This document shows positions 1 to 6,617 of a stretch of DNA of 8,920 nucleotides, in pieces. The position numbers and the translations under genes were made by a program. How positions within the stretch are numbered: the stretch's first letter is position 1; every line of letters begins with the position of its first letter. Source of the stretch: an uncultured Porphyromonadaceae bacterium (GTDB taxonomy: Bacteria; Bacteroidota; Bacteroidia; Bacteroidales; Muribaculaceae); contig USKE01000078.1 of assembly GCA_900555165.1 (NCBI GenBank), forward strand, positions 1 to 8,920, in the 5' to 3' direction. Below the pieces are notes generated by a model. That model was not told the DNA's origin. It ran no database searches and was given only the letters and a program-made list of their open reading frames with translations.

Positions 1-579
1 GCAGCCGCAGCCTTCGCCACAGCCGCAACCGTCGTGGGCACCGTCGCCGCAGTCGCCGTCACAGCCGCAGCCCTCGCCGCAGCCGCAACCGCCCTGCGGG
101 CGCAGTTCGGCCTCGGTGGCGTCGCGCACGGCAAGCACCTTGCCGTCGAAACGCACGTTCTTGCCGGCCAGCGGGTGGTTGAAATCCATTTTCACATGGG
201 TGTCGGTGACCTCTTTCACCAGGCCGTTGATGCGGAACCCGTCGGCGGTCATCATCGGCACCAGGGCGCCGGGCTTGATGACTTCGTCGTCAAACTTGTC
301 ATCGACCAGGAATATCTCTTTGTCGAGGGTCACTACCTGTTCGGGATCGTATGGGCCGAAAGCCTCGTCGGCAGTGGCGTTGACATTGAAGGCATCGCCG
401 GCCGAAAGGCCGTCGATGGCCTTTTCGAGCGGCACGATGACACCGCGTGTCACGCCGAACACCAGTTTCTCGGGGTCTTTGGCATCGGTCTGGTGCACGA
501 GTGTTTCCTTACCGTCGGCATCGACAGCATAGAGGTCGTAGCCGAGTTCAACATATTTTCCGGGTGTTATCTTTTCCAT
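1..579 (-). CDS. slyD: SlyD-type FKBP peptidyl-prolyl cis-trans isomerase with Cys-rich metal-binding tail (3' end outside window)
   Basis: The frame opens at an ATG (579-577) and stays open for 193 codons to the left edge, so the stop is missing. The order matches SlyD: an FKBP half-domain (about residues 1-72, ending DEAFGPYDPE at 71-80), an insert-in-flap chaperone domain (about 75-125), and the returning FKBP strand with NHPLAGKNVRF at 134-144 and VRDATEAEL at 151-159, very close to E. coli SlyD. From residue 163 a low-complexity tail of Gly, Cys, Asp and Glu follows, with nine cysteines before the edge and the motif CGCGEGCGC seen twice. E. coli SlyD has a His/Cys tail that binds nickel and other metals; here the visible tail is almost all Cys with a single His. 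Family role: cytoplasmic proline isomerisation, chaperoning and metal handling. The leader is A/T-rich without a Shine-Dalgarno site, as is common in Bacteroidota. It lies 229 bp after nadB and is probably a separate unit. Identity is secure; metal preference is inference. Confidence 0.92.
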   Translation of the reverse strand, partial: MEKITPGKYVELGYDLYAVDADGKETLVHQTDAKDPEKLVFGVTRGVIVPLEKAIDGLSAGDAFNVNATADEAFGPYDPEQVVTLDKEIFLVDDKFDDEVIKPGALVPMMTADGFRINGLVKEVTDTHVKMDFNHPLAGKNVRFDGKVLAVRDATEAELRPQGGCGCGEGCGCDGDCGDGAHDGCGCGEGCGC

Positions 580-607
580 AATAAAACTTTTTTTAGCGGG
601 TTATAGC

Positions 608-621
608 CGCGCTGAAGCGCG
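608..621 (-). other. Short GC stem-loop in the slyD leader
   Basis: Five perfect GC base pairs (CGCGC at 608-612 with GCGCG at 617-621) close a four-base loop. It sits about 30 bases upstream of the slyD start codon and would be in the leader RNA if transcription begins further upstream. It is short enough to occur by chance in GC-rich DNA. Confidence 0.3.
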
Positions 622-638
622 TGAGCGGGAACAGACCG

Positions 639-762
639 CCATGCCGGGGCACGGCCGGGGGGAACCGCCGGGGTACTGCCGGGGGAAACCTGGCGGGGCA
701 CAAGCCTGCGTGCAAAAGAGAGGCCGGGAACCATGCCGGGGCAAAGCGCCAGGCGGGGCCGG
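639..762 (+). repeat. Degenerate GCCGGGG repeat array with G-quadruplex-forming core
   Basis: The heptamer GCCGGGG occurs at 643-649, 654-660, 667-673 and 678-684 (steps of 11, 13 and 11 bp) and again inside a 13-bp direct repeat (CCATGCCGGGGCA at 639-651 and 731-743). Related units follow at 693-699 and 753-762. The plus strand has G tracts at 646-649, 657-662, 670-673 and 681-685 separated by three loops of exactly seven bases, which fits the usual G-quadruplex pattern; a fifth tract lies at 695-698. The plus strand is the template for leftward genes, so a quadruplex could slow polymerase between nadB and slyD. The repeats are seen directly; the structure and its effect are inference. Confidence 0.6.
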
Positions 763-766
763 TCTG

Positions 767-792
767 GTTATCGGCTCAGCTGAGCCGATAAC
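767..792. terminator. Perfect 26-bp palindrome after nadB, possible terminator
   Basis: GTTATCGGCTCAG (767-779) is followed with no spacer by its exact reverse complement (780-792). It starts 16 bp beyond the nadB stop codon, where a transcription terminator would be expected. Neither side has a clear T run, so it is not a textbook intrinsic terminator. In RNA it would fold into a long stem with a minimal loop that could end transcription or protect the 3' end. A binding site for a dimeric protein is the alternative. Confidence 0.5.
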
Positions 793-808
793 GGAACCGA
801 GGCGCCGG

Positions 809-2380
809 TCAGTTTTTGACGGGCGGGTAGTCGAGGGTGTAGTGGAGGCCGCGTGACTCCTTGCGTTCGCGGGCCTGGCGCATGATCAGGTAGCCGACGT
901 TGATGATGTTGCGCAGCTCGCAGATCTCGCGCGACGCCTTCGAGCACTTGAAAAGTTTCTCGGTCTCCTCGTAGAGGATGTCGAGGCGGTTCCAGGCACG
1001 GTCGAGTCTGAGGTCAGACCTCACTATACCAACGTAGGCGCCCATGATTTGGTTTACCTCGCGCATCGACTGTGTGATGAGCACCATCTCCTCGGGGTGC
1101 GAGGTGCCCTCGTCGTTCCACTGCGGCACATCGGTGCGCAGGTCGATATGTTTCACCTCCTCGCGGGCATGGCGTGCGGCGCGGTCGGCATATACCACTG
1201 CCTCGATGAGCGAGTTCGAGGCCAGACGGTTGCCGCCGTGCAGTCCGGTGCACGAGCACTCGCCCACGGCATAAAGGTGCTTTATCGATGACTCGCCGTT
1301 GGTGTCGACCTTTATGCCGCCGCAGAGGTAGTGGGCGGCCGGAGCCACGGGTATGTAGTCTTTCGTTATGTCGATGCCGAGCGAAAGGCACTTCTGATAG
1401 ATGTTGGGGAAGTGATGACGTGTCTCGTCGGGGTCCTTGTGGGTGACATCGAGGTAGACATGGTCTTCGCCGGTGAGTTTCATCTCCGAGTCGATGGCAC
1501 GTGCCACCACATCGCGCGGAGCAAGTTCCAGACGCTCGTCATAGCGGCTCATGAACCGCTCGCCCGACTTGTTGCGCAGTATGGCACCGTAGCCGCGCAT
1601 GGCCTCGGTGATGAGGAACGAGGGACGGTCGCCGGGGTGGAACAGTGCCGTGGGGTGGAACTGTATGAACTCCATATCCTTGACCGTGCCTTTGGCGCGG
1701 TAGACCATGGCGATGCCGTCGCCGGTGGCGACCAGGGGGTTGGTGGTGGTCTGGTAGACGGCGCCGCAACCGCCGGTGGCCATGAGCGTCACTTTCGACA
1801 GGAAGGTGTCGACGCTGCCGTCGGGGGTCAGCACATACGCGCCGTAGCAGGTGATGTCGGGCGTGCGACGTGTGACAATCTTGCCGAGGTGGTGCTGTGT
1901 GATGATCTCGATGGCGAAATGGTTCTCGAAGACATCGATGTCATTGTGGGCCTGCACGGCACGGATAAGACTCTCCTGAATCTCGTAGCCGGTGTTGTCG
2001 GCATGATGGAGGATGCGGAACTCCGAGTGGCCCCCTTCGCGGTGCAGGTCGAAATCGCCGTTCTCCTTCTTGTCGAACTCGACGCCCCACCCTATCAGTT
2101 CCCTGATCTGGGCCGGCGCTCCGGTCACGACCGTGCGGACGGCCTCGGGATCCGAGAGCCAGTCGCCGGCCACCATCGTGTCGTGTATATGCTTGTCGAA
2201 GTCATCGACAGCGAGATTAGTTACCGAAGCGACGCCACCCTGTGCCAGGGCGGTGTTGGCCTCATGAAGACTGGTCTTGCAGATCAAGGCCACACGGGCG
2301 CCATTTCCGGCCACCTTGAGTGCGAAACTCATGCCGGCTATGCCGCTGCCGATTACCAGATAGTCATACTCTCGTACCAT
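809..2380 (-). CDS. nadB: L-aspartate oxidase
   Basis: This 523-residue flavoprotein of normal family length oxidises L-aspartate to iminoaspartate, the first step of de novo NAD synthesis; NadA then makes quinolinate. The N-terminal Rossmann motif GSGIAG (residues 11-16) binds FAD. The succinate dehydrogenase/fumarate reductase-like signatures are present: HREGGHSEF at 113-121, ATGGCGAVYQ at 201-210, FIQFHPT at 238-244, LAPRDVVARAI at 286-296, PAAHYLCGG at 347-355 and GGNRLASNSLIEA at 382-394. E115, R289, H350 and R385 line up with the residues that bind substrate or act in catalysis in E. coli NadB. The C-terminal helical domain (about 430-510) is complete. The ATG at 2380 gives the expected start just before the FAD fold. 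It lies 42 bp downstream of the COG0523 GTPase gene and is probably the last gene of that operon; nadA and nadC are not adjacent. No frame damage is seen. Confidence 0.97.
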   Translation of the reverse strand: MVREYDYLVIGSGIAGMSFALKVAGNGARVALICKTSLHEANTALAQGGVASVTNLAVDDFDKHIHDTMVAGDWLSDPEAVRTVVTGAPAQIRELIGWGVEFDKKENGDFDLHREGGHSEFRILHHADNTGYEIQESLIRAVQAHNDIDVFENHFAIEIITQHHLGKIVTRRTPDITCYGAYVLTPDGSVDTFLSKVTLMATGGCGAVYQTTTNPLVATGDGIAMVYRAKGTVKDMEFIQFHPTALFHPGDRPSFLITEAMRGYGAILRNKSGERFMSRYDERLELAPRDVVARAIDSEMKLTGEDHVYLDVTHKDPDETRHHFPNIYQKCLSLGIDITKDYIPVAPAAHYLCGGIKVDTNGESSIKHLYAVGECSCTGLHGGNRLASNSLIEAVVYADRAARHAREEVKHIDLRTDVPQWNDEGTSHPEEMVLITQSMREVNQIMGAYVGIVRSDLRLDRAWNRLDILYEETEKLFKCSKASREICELRNIINVGYLIMRQARERKESRGLHYTLDYPPVKN

Positions 2381-2422
2381 CTCGGCGCTGTATTGTTTAA
2401 GGTTATAATTATTTTTTGCGGA

Positions 2423-3691
2423 TTATTCGGCGAGGCAGGCATCCAGTTTGGCGGCGAGCGCCTCGCGGTCAAGATGCTGGCCGATGAACACCAGCTTTAT
2501 CATGCGGTCGCCGTAGACCTCGTCCCAGTCATGCATGAAACGCGGATCCTGCTGCATGAGCATCATCAGGTCTTCTTCGGGGGCAGTGGCGTACCACTGG
2601 CCGGCCTGGGCGAGATTTTTCTGGCGCCCGGCCTGCTCGAAAAGCACCGACATATCGCGGTTGTTCGAGAAATATACCACCCCCTTGCAGCGGATTACGT
2701 TCGCGGGCCAGTCATGGGCGGCGAACTCGTCGAATTTCCAGAAATCGAACGGCGCGCGACGGTAGTAGATCCAGGTGTCTATGCCATATTCGGCGCCGTG
2801 ATCGTGGCCGTGGCCGTGATGGTGGCCGCAGTGGCACACGCCATGTTCGTGATCGCAGTGCGAGTGGTCTTCGGCATCGTGGGCATGCTCATGTTCGTGG
2901 GCATGATCTTCGTGGGCATGGTCGTGGGGGTGGCGGGCGCGGGGCTCGTCGGCAGCGGTCATGTCGGTCTCGATGCCGCGGATCCAGCCGGCGGCGCCTG
3001 AATCGCGCTGATAATTGAAGAGACCGGTGTCGAGGAGGTCGTTCAGCGGCACGTCGCAGTAGTCACATTCTACAATGCGGGCCGAGGGGTTCAGACGCTC
3101 GATGACGCGGCGCACACGCGCCAGCTCGTCGGCGCTCACCTCAGACGCCTTGTTCAGCAGCACGATGTTGCAAAACTCTATCTGCTCGATCACCAGGCGC
3201 CCCAGATCCTCGGGATTCGCGTTGGTGCCGAGCGTGTCGCCACACCCGAACTCGTCGCGCAGACGCAGGGCGTCGACCACCGACACTATGGCGTCGAGGC
3301 GCGGCACACCGTGGGCCACATATTCTTCACCCATCGAGGGGATGGAGCAGATTGTGCGGGCTATCGGCTCGGGCTCGCAGATACCCGAGGCCTCGATCAC
3401 GATGTAGTCGAAACGATTCTGGGCGAGGATTCCCTCGATCTGGTCCACGAGATCCATGGCGAGCGAACAGCAGATGCAGCCGTTCTGCAGCGCCACCAGC
3501 GAATCATCCTGTCCGCTGACGACACCCCCGCGGGCTATGAGGTCGGCGTCGATGTTCACCTCGCCGATATCGTTCACAATGACGGCAAAGCGTATCCCCT
3601 GCCGGTTGTTGAGTATATGGTTGAGCAGAGTGGTCTTGCCGCTGCCGAGATAGCCCGTGAGCAGCAGAACCGGTGTAATTTTCGTTGACAT
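2423..3691 (-). CDS. COG0523 (CobW/YjiA-like) GTPase, putative metallochaperone with His-rich linker
   Basis: This 422-residue G3E-family P-loop GTPase belongs to a group that delivers or inserts metals such as zinc or cobalt. Visible motifs are Walker A GYLGSGKT (13-20), switch region NDIGEVNID (40-48), the CXCC metal site CICC (72-75), EASG (100-103), and NKAS (180-183) where NKxD is usual for guanine recognition. Residues 254-298 (about 2798-2932) form a stretch dense in His, Asp and Glu, with two Cys in CHC, placed between the GTPase core and the CobW C-terminal domain (about 303-421). Such stretches are typical metal-binding inserts of this family. The gene starts 3 bp after the GlmU-like gene ends and is followed 42 bp later by nadB, so co-transcription is likely. 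No Zur-like operator was recognised. The family call is secure; the metal and the client protein are unknown, so no symbol is given. Confidence 0.93.
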   Translation of the reverse strand: MSTKITPVLLLTGYLGSGKTTLLNHILNNRQGIRFAVIVNDIGEVNIDADLIARGGVVSGQDDSLVALQNGCICCSLAMDLVDQIEGILAQNRFDYIVIEASGICEPEPIARTICSIPSMGEEYVAHGVPRLDAIVSVVDALRLRDEFGCGDTLGTNANPEDLGRLVIEQIEFCNIVLLNKASEVSADELARVRRVIERLNPSARIVECDYCDVPLNDLLDTGLFNYQRDSGAAGWIRGIETDMTAADEPRARHPHDHAHEDHAHEHEHAHDAEDHSHCDHEHGVCHCGHHHGHGHDHGAEYGIDTWIYYRRAPFDFWKFDEFAAHDWPANVIRCKGVVYFSNNRDMSVLFEQAGRQKNLAQAGQWYATAPEEDLMMLMQQDPRFMHDWDEVYGDRMIKLVFIGQHLDREALAAKLDACLAE

Positions 3692-3694
3692 GTC

Positions 3695-4897
3695 TTATTT
3701 GTAGTTCTCGGCCTGGCGGCGTATATCCTCGAAAATGCGTGCGTCGGCCTCGGAAAGAGCCTTGCCGCGACGCGCCATCATGCGTGAGGCCGTGCTGAAA
3801 AATTTCTCCATCGGCTGGTCGGTGAAACCCTGTGCGCCACCCTCGCTGAACGAGGCGATGAAGTTGCGCGGGAAACCCGACCCGTGTATGTTCACACCCA
3901 CGCCCACAACCGTGGCGGTGTTGAACATGGTGTTTATGCCGGCCTTCGAGTGGTCGGCCATGATGAGTCCGCAGAACTGCAGACCCGTGCGCAGGAAACG
4001 GTGGGCCGGATAGTTCCACAGCTTGATTTCGGTATAGTCGTTCTTGAGGTTCGAGGCCACGCACCCTGCGCCGAGGTTGCACCACTCGCCCACTACGGCG
4101 TTGCCCAGGAACCCGTCGTGCGCCTTGTTCGAATAGCCGAACATGACCACATTGTTGAGCTCGCCGCCGACCTTGCACCAGGGCCCGATGGTAGTGCCCG
4201 GATAAATGCGGGTGCCCATGTTCACCGTGGCGTGCTCGCACAGCGCGATAGGGCCGCGCAGGCAGCTACCCTCCATAATCTCGACATCGCGGCCCACATA
4301 GATGGGGCCGTGCAGGGCATTGAGCACCACACCCTCGACCACGGCGCCGCTCTCTATGAAGATGAGTTCGGGGTCGCCGATAACGGTGTTGCTGCGCGGT
4401 ATCGACTGACCCTCGCGACCGTATGTCATGCGCTCGAAATCATCCTCGATGCGGCGGCCGTTCCCCATGAACACATCGTAGAGCCACGATATGGTGTCGA
4501 CCTTCCCTTCATACATGGTGGCCGATTCGGGCACAGTGTCGATAATCGCCTCAAGGCCGGCACGCGAGTCTTTCACGGCCACAAGCACCCGCTCGCCTTT
4601 GGCATTATGGGCCGCAAGGGCCTCCCCTTCGCCAAGAGCGGCCACGGCGGCCGCCAGATCGGCGTCGGGTATCACGTTCGATGCAACAAATACAGAGACC
4701 GGCGCCTCGGACATCGGGAACTTCTCGGCGAGATAACCGGCGGTCAGATACGAATAGCGGCCGGGCAGAAAGGCCTCCCATTTCTGGCGTATGGTAGTGG
4801 CTCCCACCAGAAAATCGGCCACCGGGCGTGTATAAGAGAGGGGCAATAGATTCTGACGCACAGAGGGCACGTCAAACAATATGATATTGTTTTCCAT
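3695..4897 (-). CDS. GlmU-like sugar nucleotidyltransferase / N-acetyltransferase, Bacteroidota type
   Basis: This 400-residue protein has a nucleotidyltransferase-like N-terminal part and a left-handed beta-helix C-terminal part. The N-terminus has LPLSYTRPVADFLVG (18-32) and TTIRQKW (34-40), typical of the GlmU-like proteins of Bacteroidota. Hexapeptide repeats run from about 180 to 345, including ASNLKNDY (281-288) and DHSKAGINTMFNT (315-327). The family is thought to make UDP-GlcNAc from glucosamine-1-phosphate for peptidoglycan and lipid A, but I infer this role and the exact sugar is not visible. An in-frame ATG at 4936 would add 13 residues; I chose 4897 because AAAAGGAAAG lies just upstream and ENNIILFD fits the family start. 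It is first in a leftward operon with the COG0523 GTPase (3-bp gap) and nadB. Its promoter is back to back with that of dnaX. Confidence 0.88.
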   Translation of the reverse strand: MENNIILFDVPSVRQNLLPLSYTRPVADFLVGATTIRQKWEAFLPGRYSYLTAGYLAEKFPMSEAPVSVFVASNVIPDADLAAAVAALGEGEALAAHNAKGERVLVAVKDSRAGLEAIIDTVPESATMYEGKVDTISWLYDVFMGNGRRIEDDFERMTYGREGQSIPRSNTVIGDPELIFIESGAVVEGVVLNALHGPIYVGRDVEIMEGSCLRGPIALCEHATVNMGTRIYPGTTIGPWCKVGGELNNVVMFGYSNKAHDGFLGNAVVGEWCNLGAGCVASNLKNDYTEIKLWNYPAHRFLRTGLQFCGLIMADHSKAGINTMFNTATVVGVGVNIHGSGFPRNFIASFSEGGAQGFTDQPMEKFFSTASRMMARRGKALSEADARIFEDIRRQAENYK

Positions 4898-4903
4898 AAA
4901 ACG

Positions 4904-4913
4904 CTTTCCTTTT
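4904..4913 (-). promoter_or_regulatory. Ribosome binding site deciding the GlmU-like start
   Basis: On the minus strand AAAAGGAAAG places AGGA 9 bases before the ATG at 4897. Clear Shine-Dalgarno sites are uncommon in this window, so this one favours 4897 over the upstream ATG at 4936. Confidence 0.6.
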
Positions 4914-4916
4914 AGC

Positions 4917-4934
4917 GCCGGAAGAGATTCCGGC
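4917..4934 (-). other. 7-bp stem-loop in the glmU-like gene leader
   Basis: GCCGGAA (4917-4923) and TTCCGGC (4928-4934) pair perfectly around a four-base loop. In the leftward transcript the hairpin ends 3 bases before the AAAAGGAAAG ribosome binding site, so it could affect ribosome access or RNA stability. No T run follows, so an attenuator-type terminator is unlikely. Confidence 0.45.
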
Positions 4935-4990
4935 ATAGTTGAAACATCTGATGTGACTGCGGCGGTTCATCGCCGGGCCATAAATTCAAG

Positions 4991-5022
4991 CAAAAATACC
5001 CATTTTCTGTTTTATCCCCAAA
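4991..5022 (-). promoter_or_regulatory. Promoter for the glmU-like / COG0523 / nadB operon
   Basis: On the minus strand, TTTG (5022-5019) is followed after exactly 20 bases by TATTTTTG (4998-4991). This is a full match to the Bacteroidota primary sigma consensus TTTG, 19-21 bp, TAnnTTTG. Transcription would start near 4984 and give a leader of about 87 bases containing the stem-loop at 4917-4934. Confidence 0.65.
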
Positions 5023-5028
5023 TTTCTC

Positions 5029-5059
5029 TCTGATAATTCATCAAAAATGGCTAAATTTG
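5029..5059 (+). promoter_or_regulatory. Promoter for dnaX
   Basis: TCTG (5029-5032) is followed after 19 bases by TAAATTTG (5052-5059), a perfect TAnnTTTG -7 box with one mismatch in the -33 box. The start site would be near 5066, about 40 bases before the dnaX ATG. Only 6 bp separate its -33 box from that of the leftward promoter. Confidence 0.6.
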
Positions 5060-5107
5060 TAGGCAGAGGGCGCCCACCCGCGCGCCCCGCCACGTGAAAC
5101 GTGACAC

Positions 5108-6568
5108 ATGTCTGAAATGGAAGAAAACTATATCGTATCGGCAAGGAAATACCGCCCGTCGACATTCTCGTCGGTCGTGGGCCAGAAAGCGCTCACCGCT
5201 ACCCTGCGCAACGCCATCGCCACCGACCACCTGGCGCACGCCTATCTGTTCTGCGGCGGCCGCGGCGTGGGCAAGACCTCGTGCGCGCGTATTTTCGCCA
5301 AGACCATAAACTGCGAGCACCGCACCCCCGAGGGGGACCCGTGCAACGAGTGCCCCTCGTGCCGCGCCTTCAACGAGAACCGCTCGCTGAACATCATCGA
5401 GCTTGACGCGGCGTCGAACAACTCGGTCGACGACATCCGCTCGCTCGTAGACCAGGTGCAGATTCCCCCTTCCGACGGCCGCTACCGCGTGTTCATCGTC
5501 GACGAGGTGCACATGCTTTCGGCGGCGGCCTTCAACGCCTTCCTGAAGACACTCGAGGAACCCCCCTCGTATGTCATCTTCATCCTGGCCACCACCGAGA
5601 AACACAAGATCATCCCCACCATACTGTCGCGATGCCAGATTTACGACTTCAGCCGCATCACCATCGCCGACATGATAGACCACCTGGAATATGTGGCCTC
5701 GCACGAGGGGATTACCACCGAACGCGCCGCCCTGAACGTAATAGCCCGCAAGGCCGACGGCGCCATGCGCGACGCCCTATCGATCTTCGACCAGGTGGCC
5801 GCCTCGTCGCGCGGCAACATCACCTACCGCTCGACCATCGAGAACCTGAACGTGCTCGACTCGCAATATTATTCGCGGCTGGTCGAGGCATTCATGGCCG
5901 GGAACGTGCCCGATGCACTGCTTATATACAAGGAGGTTCGCGACCGCGGCTTTGACTCGCAGTTCTTCGTGAACGGTCTGGCCGGATACCTGCGCGACCT
6001 CATGGTGGCGCGCGACGCCAAAACGCAAACACTGCTCGACACCGATGACGAAGAGCGCCGCATGATGGCCGAACAGGGAGCGAAACTGCCGCCCGAGTTC
6101 TACTACGCCGCGATGAGCCTGTGCAACGAGGCCGACATGGCCTACCGCCAGGCATCGTCAAAGACACTGCTTGTGGAGCTGCTGCTCATCAGACTGTGCC
6201 AACAAAACGGCCCCTCCCCCACCTCTGAGGCCGACGGGGAGGGGCGGAAACTGCGCCCCATAGAGAGCGCCAGGCCCACCGTATCCGCACAGTCCCCGCA
6301 ACCGGCCTGTTCGGCCCACCCCCCGCGCGGCAAGCCGCACGCCCGCAACAGACCCCGCCATCGCTTGGCGCCCGCACCGCGATGCCCGCACAGACCGTGC
6401 CGCCGACGGCGGCTCAGGCACCCGCACGCCCAGTGTTTACTACCCCGGCACCCGCACAGGGCACACCTGCGGCCGCCACGCGGCCACGCGCAAGGTCATC
6501 GAAACATGTGTCGCTGCGCTCGGCATTCGAGGAGAAGGCCGACAACAGCGCCGCATCGGCCACAGTGA
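5108..6568 (+). CDS. dnaX: DNA polymerase III subunit gamma/tau, uninterrupted N-terminal part
   Basis: This is the clamp-loader ATPase of the replicative polymerase. Residues 1-365 are intact: ARKYRPSTFSSVVGQ (12-26), Walker A GGRGVGKTS (50-58), zinc cysteines C69, C79, C82 and C85, Walker B VFIVDEVH (128-135), ATTEKHK (161-167), arginine-finger motif LSRC (173-176), and the lid and collar region through LVELLLIRLCQ (355-365). The true frame seems to end near residue 406, at the C6 run 6319-6324. The remaining 80 residues to the TGA at 6566 are Arg/His/Pro-rich and look like out-of-frame translation; the expected Pro/Ala-rich linker continues in another frame. As written, the gene would give a gamma-like protein without the tau C-terminus. 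The start could also be the ATG at 5117, which fits the shorter N-terminus (MEENYIVSARKY) seen in relatives; neither has a clear ribosome binding site. Confidence 0.93.
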   Translation: MSEMEENYIVSARKYRPSTFSSVVGQKALTATLRNAIATDHLAHAYLFCGGRGVGKTSCARIFAKTINCEHRTPEGDPCNECPSCRAFNENRSLNIIELDAASNNSVDDIRSLVDQVQIPPSDGRYRVFIVDEVHMLSAAAFNAFLKTLEEPPSYVIFILATTEKHKIIPTILSRCQIYDFSRITIADMIDHLEYVASHEGITTERAALNVIARKADGAMRDALSIFDQVAASSRGNITYRSTIENLNVLDSQYYSRLVEAFMAGNVPDALLIYKEVRDRGFDSQFFVNGLAGYLRDLMVARDAKTQTLLDTDDEERRMMAEQGAKLPPEFYYAAMSLCNEADMAYRQASSKTLLVELLLIRLCQQNGPSPTSEADGEGRKLRPIESARPTVSAQSPQPACSAHPPRGKPHARNRPRHRLAPAPRCPHRPCRRRRLRHPHAQCLLPRHPHRAHLRPPRGHAQGHRNMCRCARHSRRRPTTAPHRPQ

Positions 6569-6617
6569 CAGAGGCGGGAGCTGGGTGCCCCCCCCGCGCA
6601 ACCGCAACCCTTAACCC
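6319..6617 (+). other. Frame-broken Pro/Ala linker of dnaX
   Basis: Between the clamp-loader part and the C-terminal domain, good coding moves between frames. From about 6319 the sense frame is one base back, reading PPPARQAARPQQTPPSLG and later KHVSLRSAFEEK (6502-6537). It fits one missing C in the C6 run 6319-6324. Near the C8 run 6588-6595 two readings are possible. One returns to the first frame and reads PPAQPQPLT (6590-6616), then loses one C before the next frame. The other stays in the middle frame through TATLN and gains one C near 6615-6617. Both end in AEEVGALWES (6618-6647). The third frame has a TAA at 6612-6614, so the last shift must lie after it. Confidence 0.7.

Larger units (their letters stand above)
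580..808. other. Noncoding region between nadB and slyD
   Basis: These 229 bp carry no convincing gene. Reading leftward from nadB, they hold a perfect palindrome (767-792), a G-rich degenerate repeat array on the plus strand (639-762), a small stem (CGCGC, TGAA loop, GCGCG at 608-621), and a short A/T-rich leader directly before the slyD start. I found no good TAnnTTTG promoter box on the minus strand for slyD, so its promoter is unassigned. Confidence 0.7.

Noticed and set aside
641..856. A 71-codon plus-strand frame through the G-rich array
   Set aside because: It is built from the repeats, overlaps the nadB end in antisense and has no ribosome binding site.
1331..3001. A 556-codon open frame on the plus strand opposite nadB and the COG0523 GTPase
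   Set aside because: It is antisense to two certain genes, has no recognisable motif, and its Val/Gly/His-rich content is what reverse reading of GC-rich codons produces.
3884..4849. A 321-codon plus-strand frame opposite the GlmU-like gene
   Set aside because: It lies wholly inside a well-supported gene and gives no recognisable protein.
4898..4936. Longer start for the GlmU-like protein at 4936
   Set aside because: The extra 13 residues would be encoded by the leader hairpin and ribosome binding site, and the start at 4897 fits the family better.
5091..5103. CACGT-GAA-ACGTG inverted repeat just before dnaX
   Set aside because: Five-base arms are short enough to be chance, and nothing else supports an operator.
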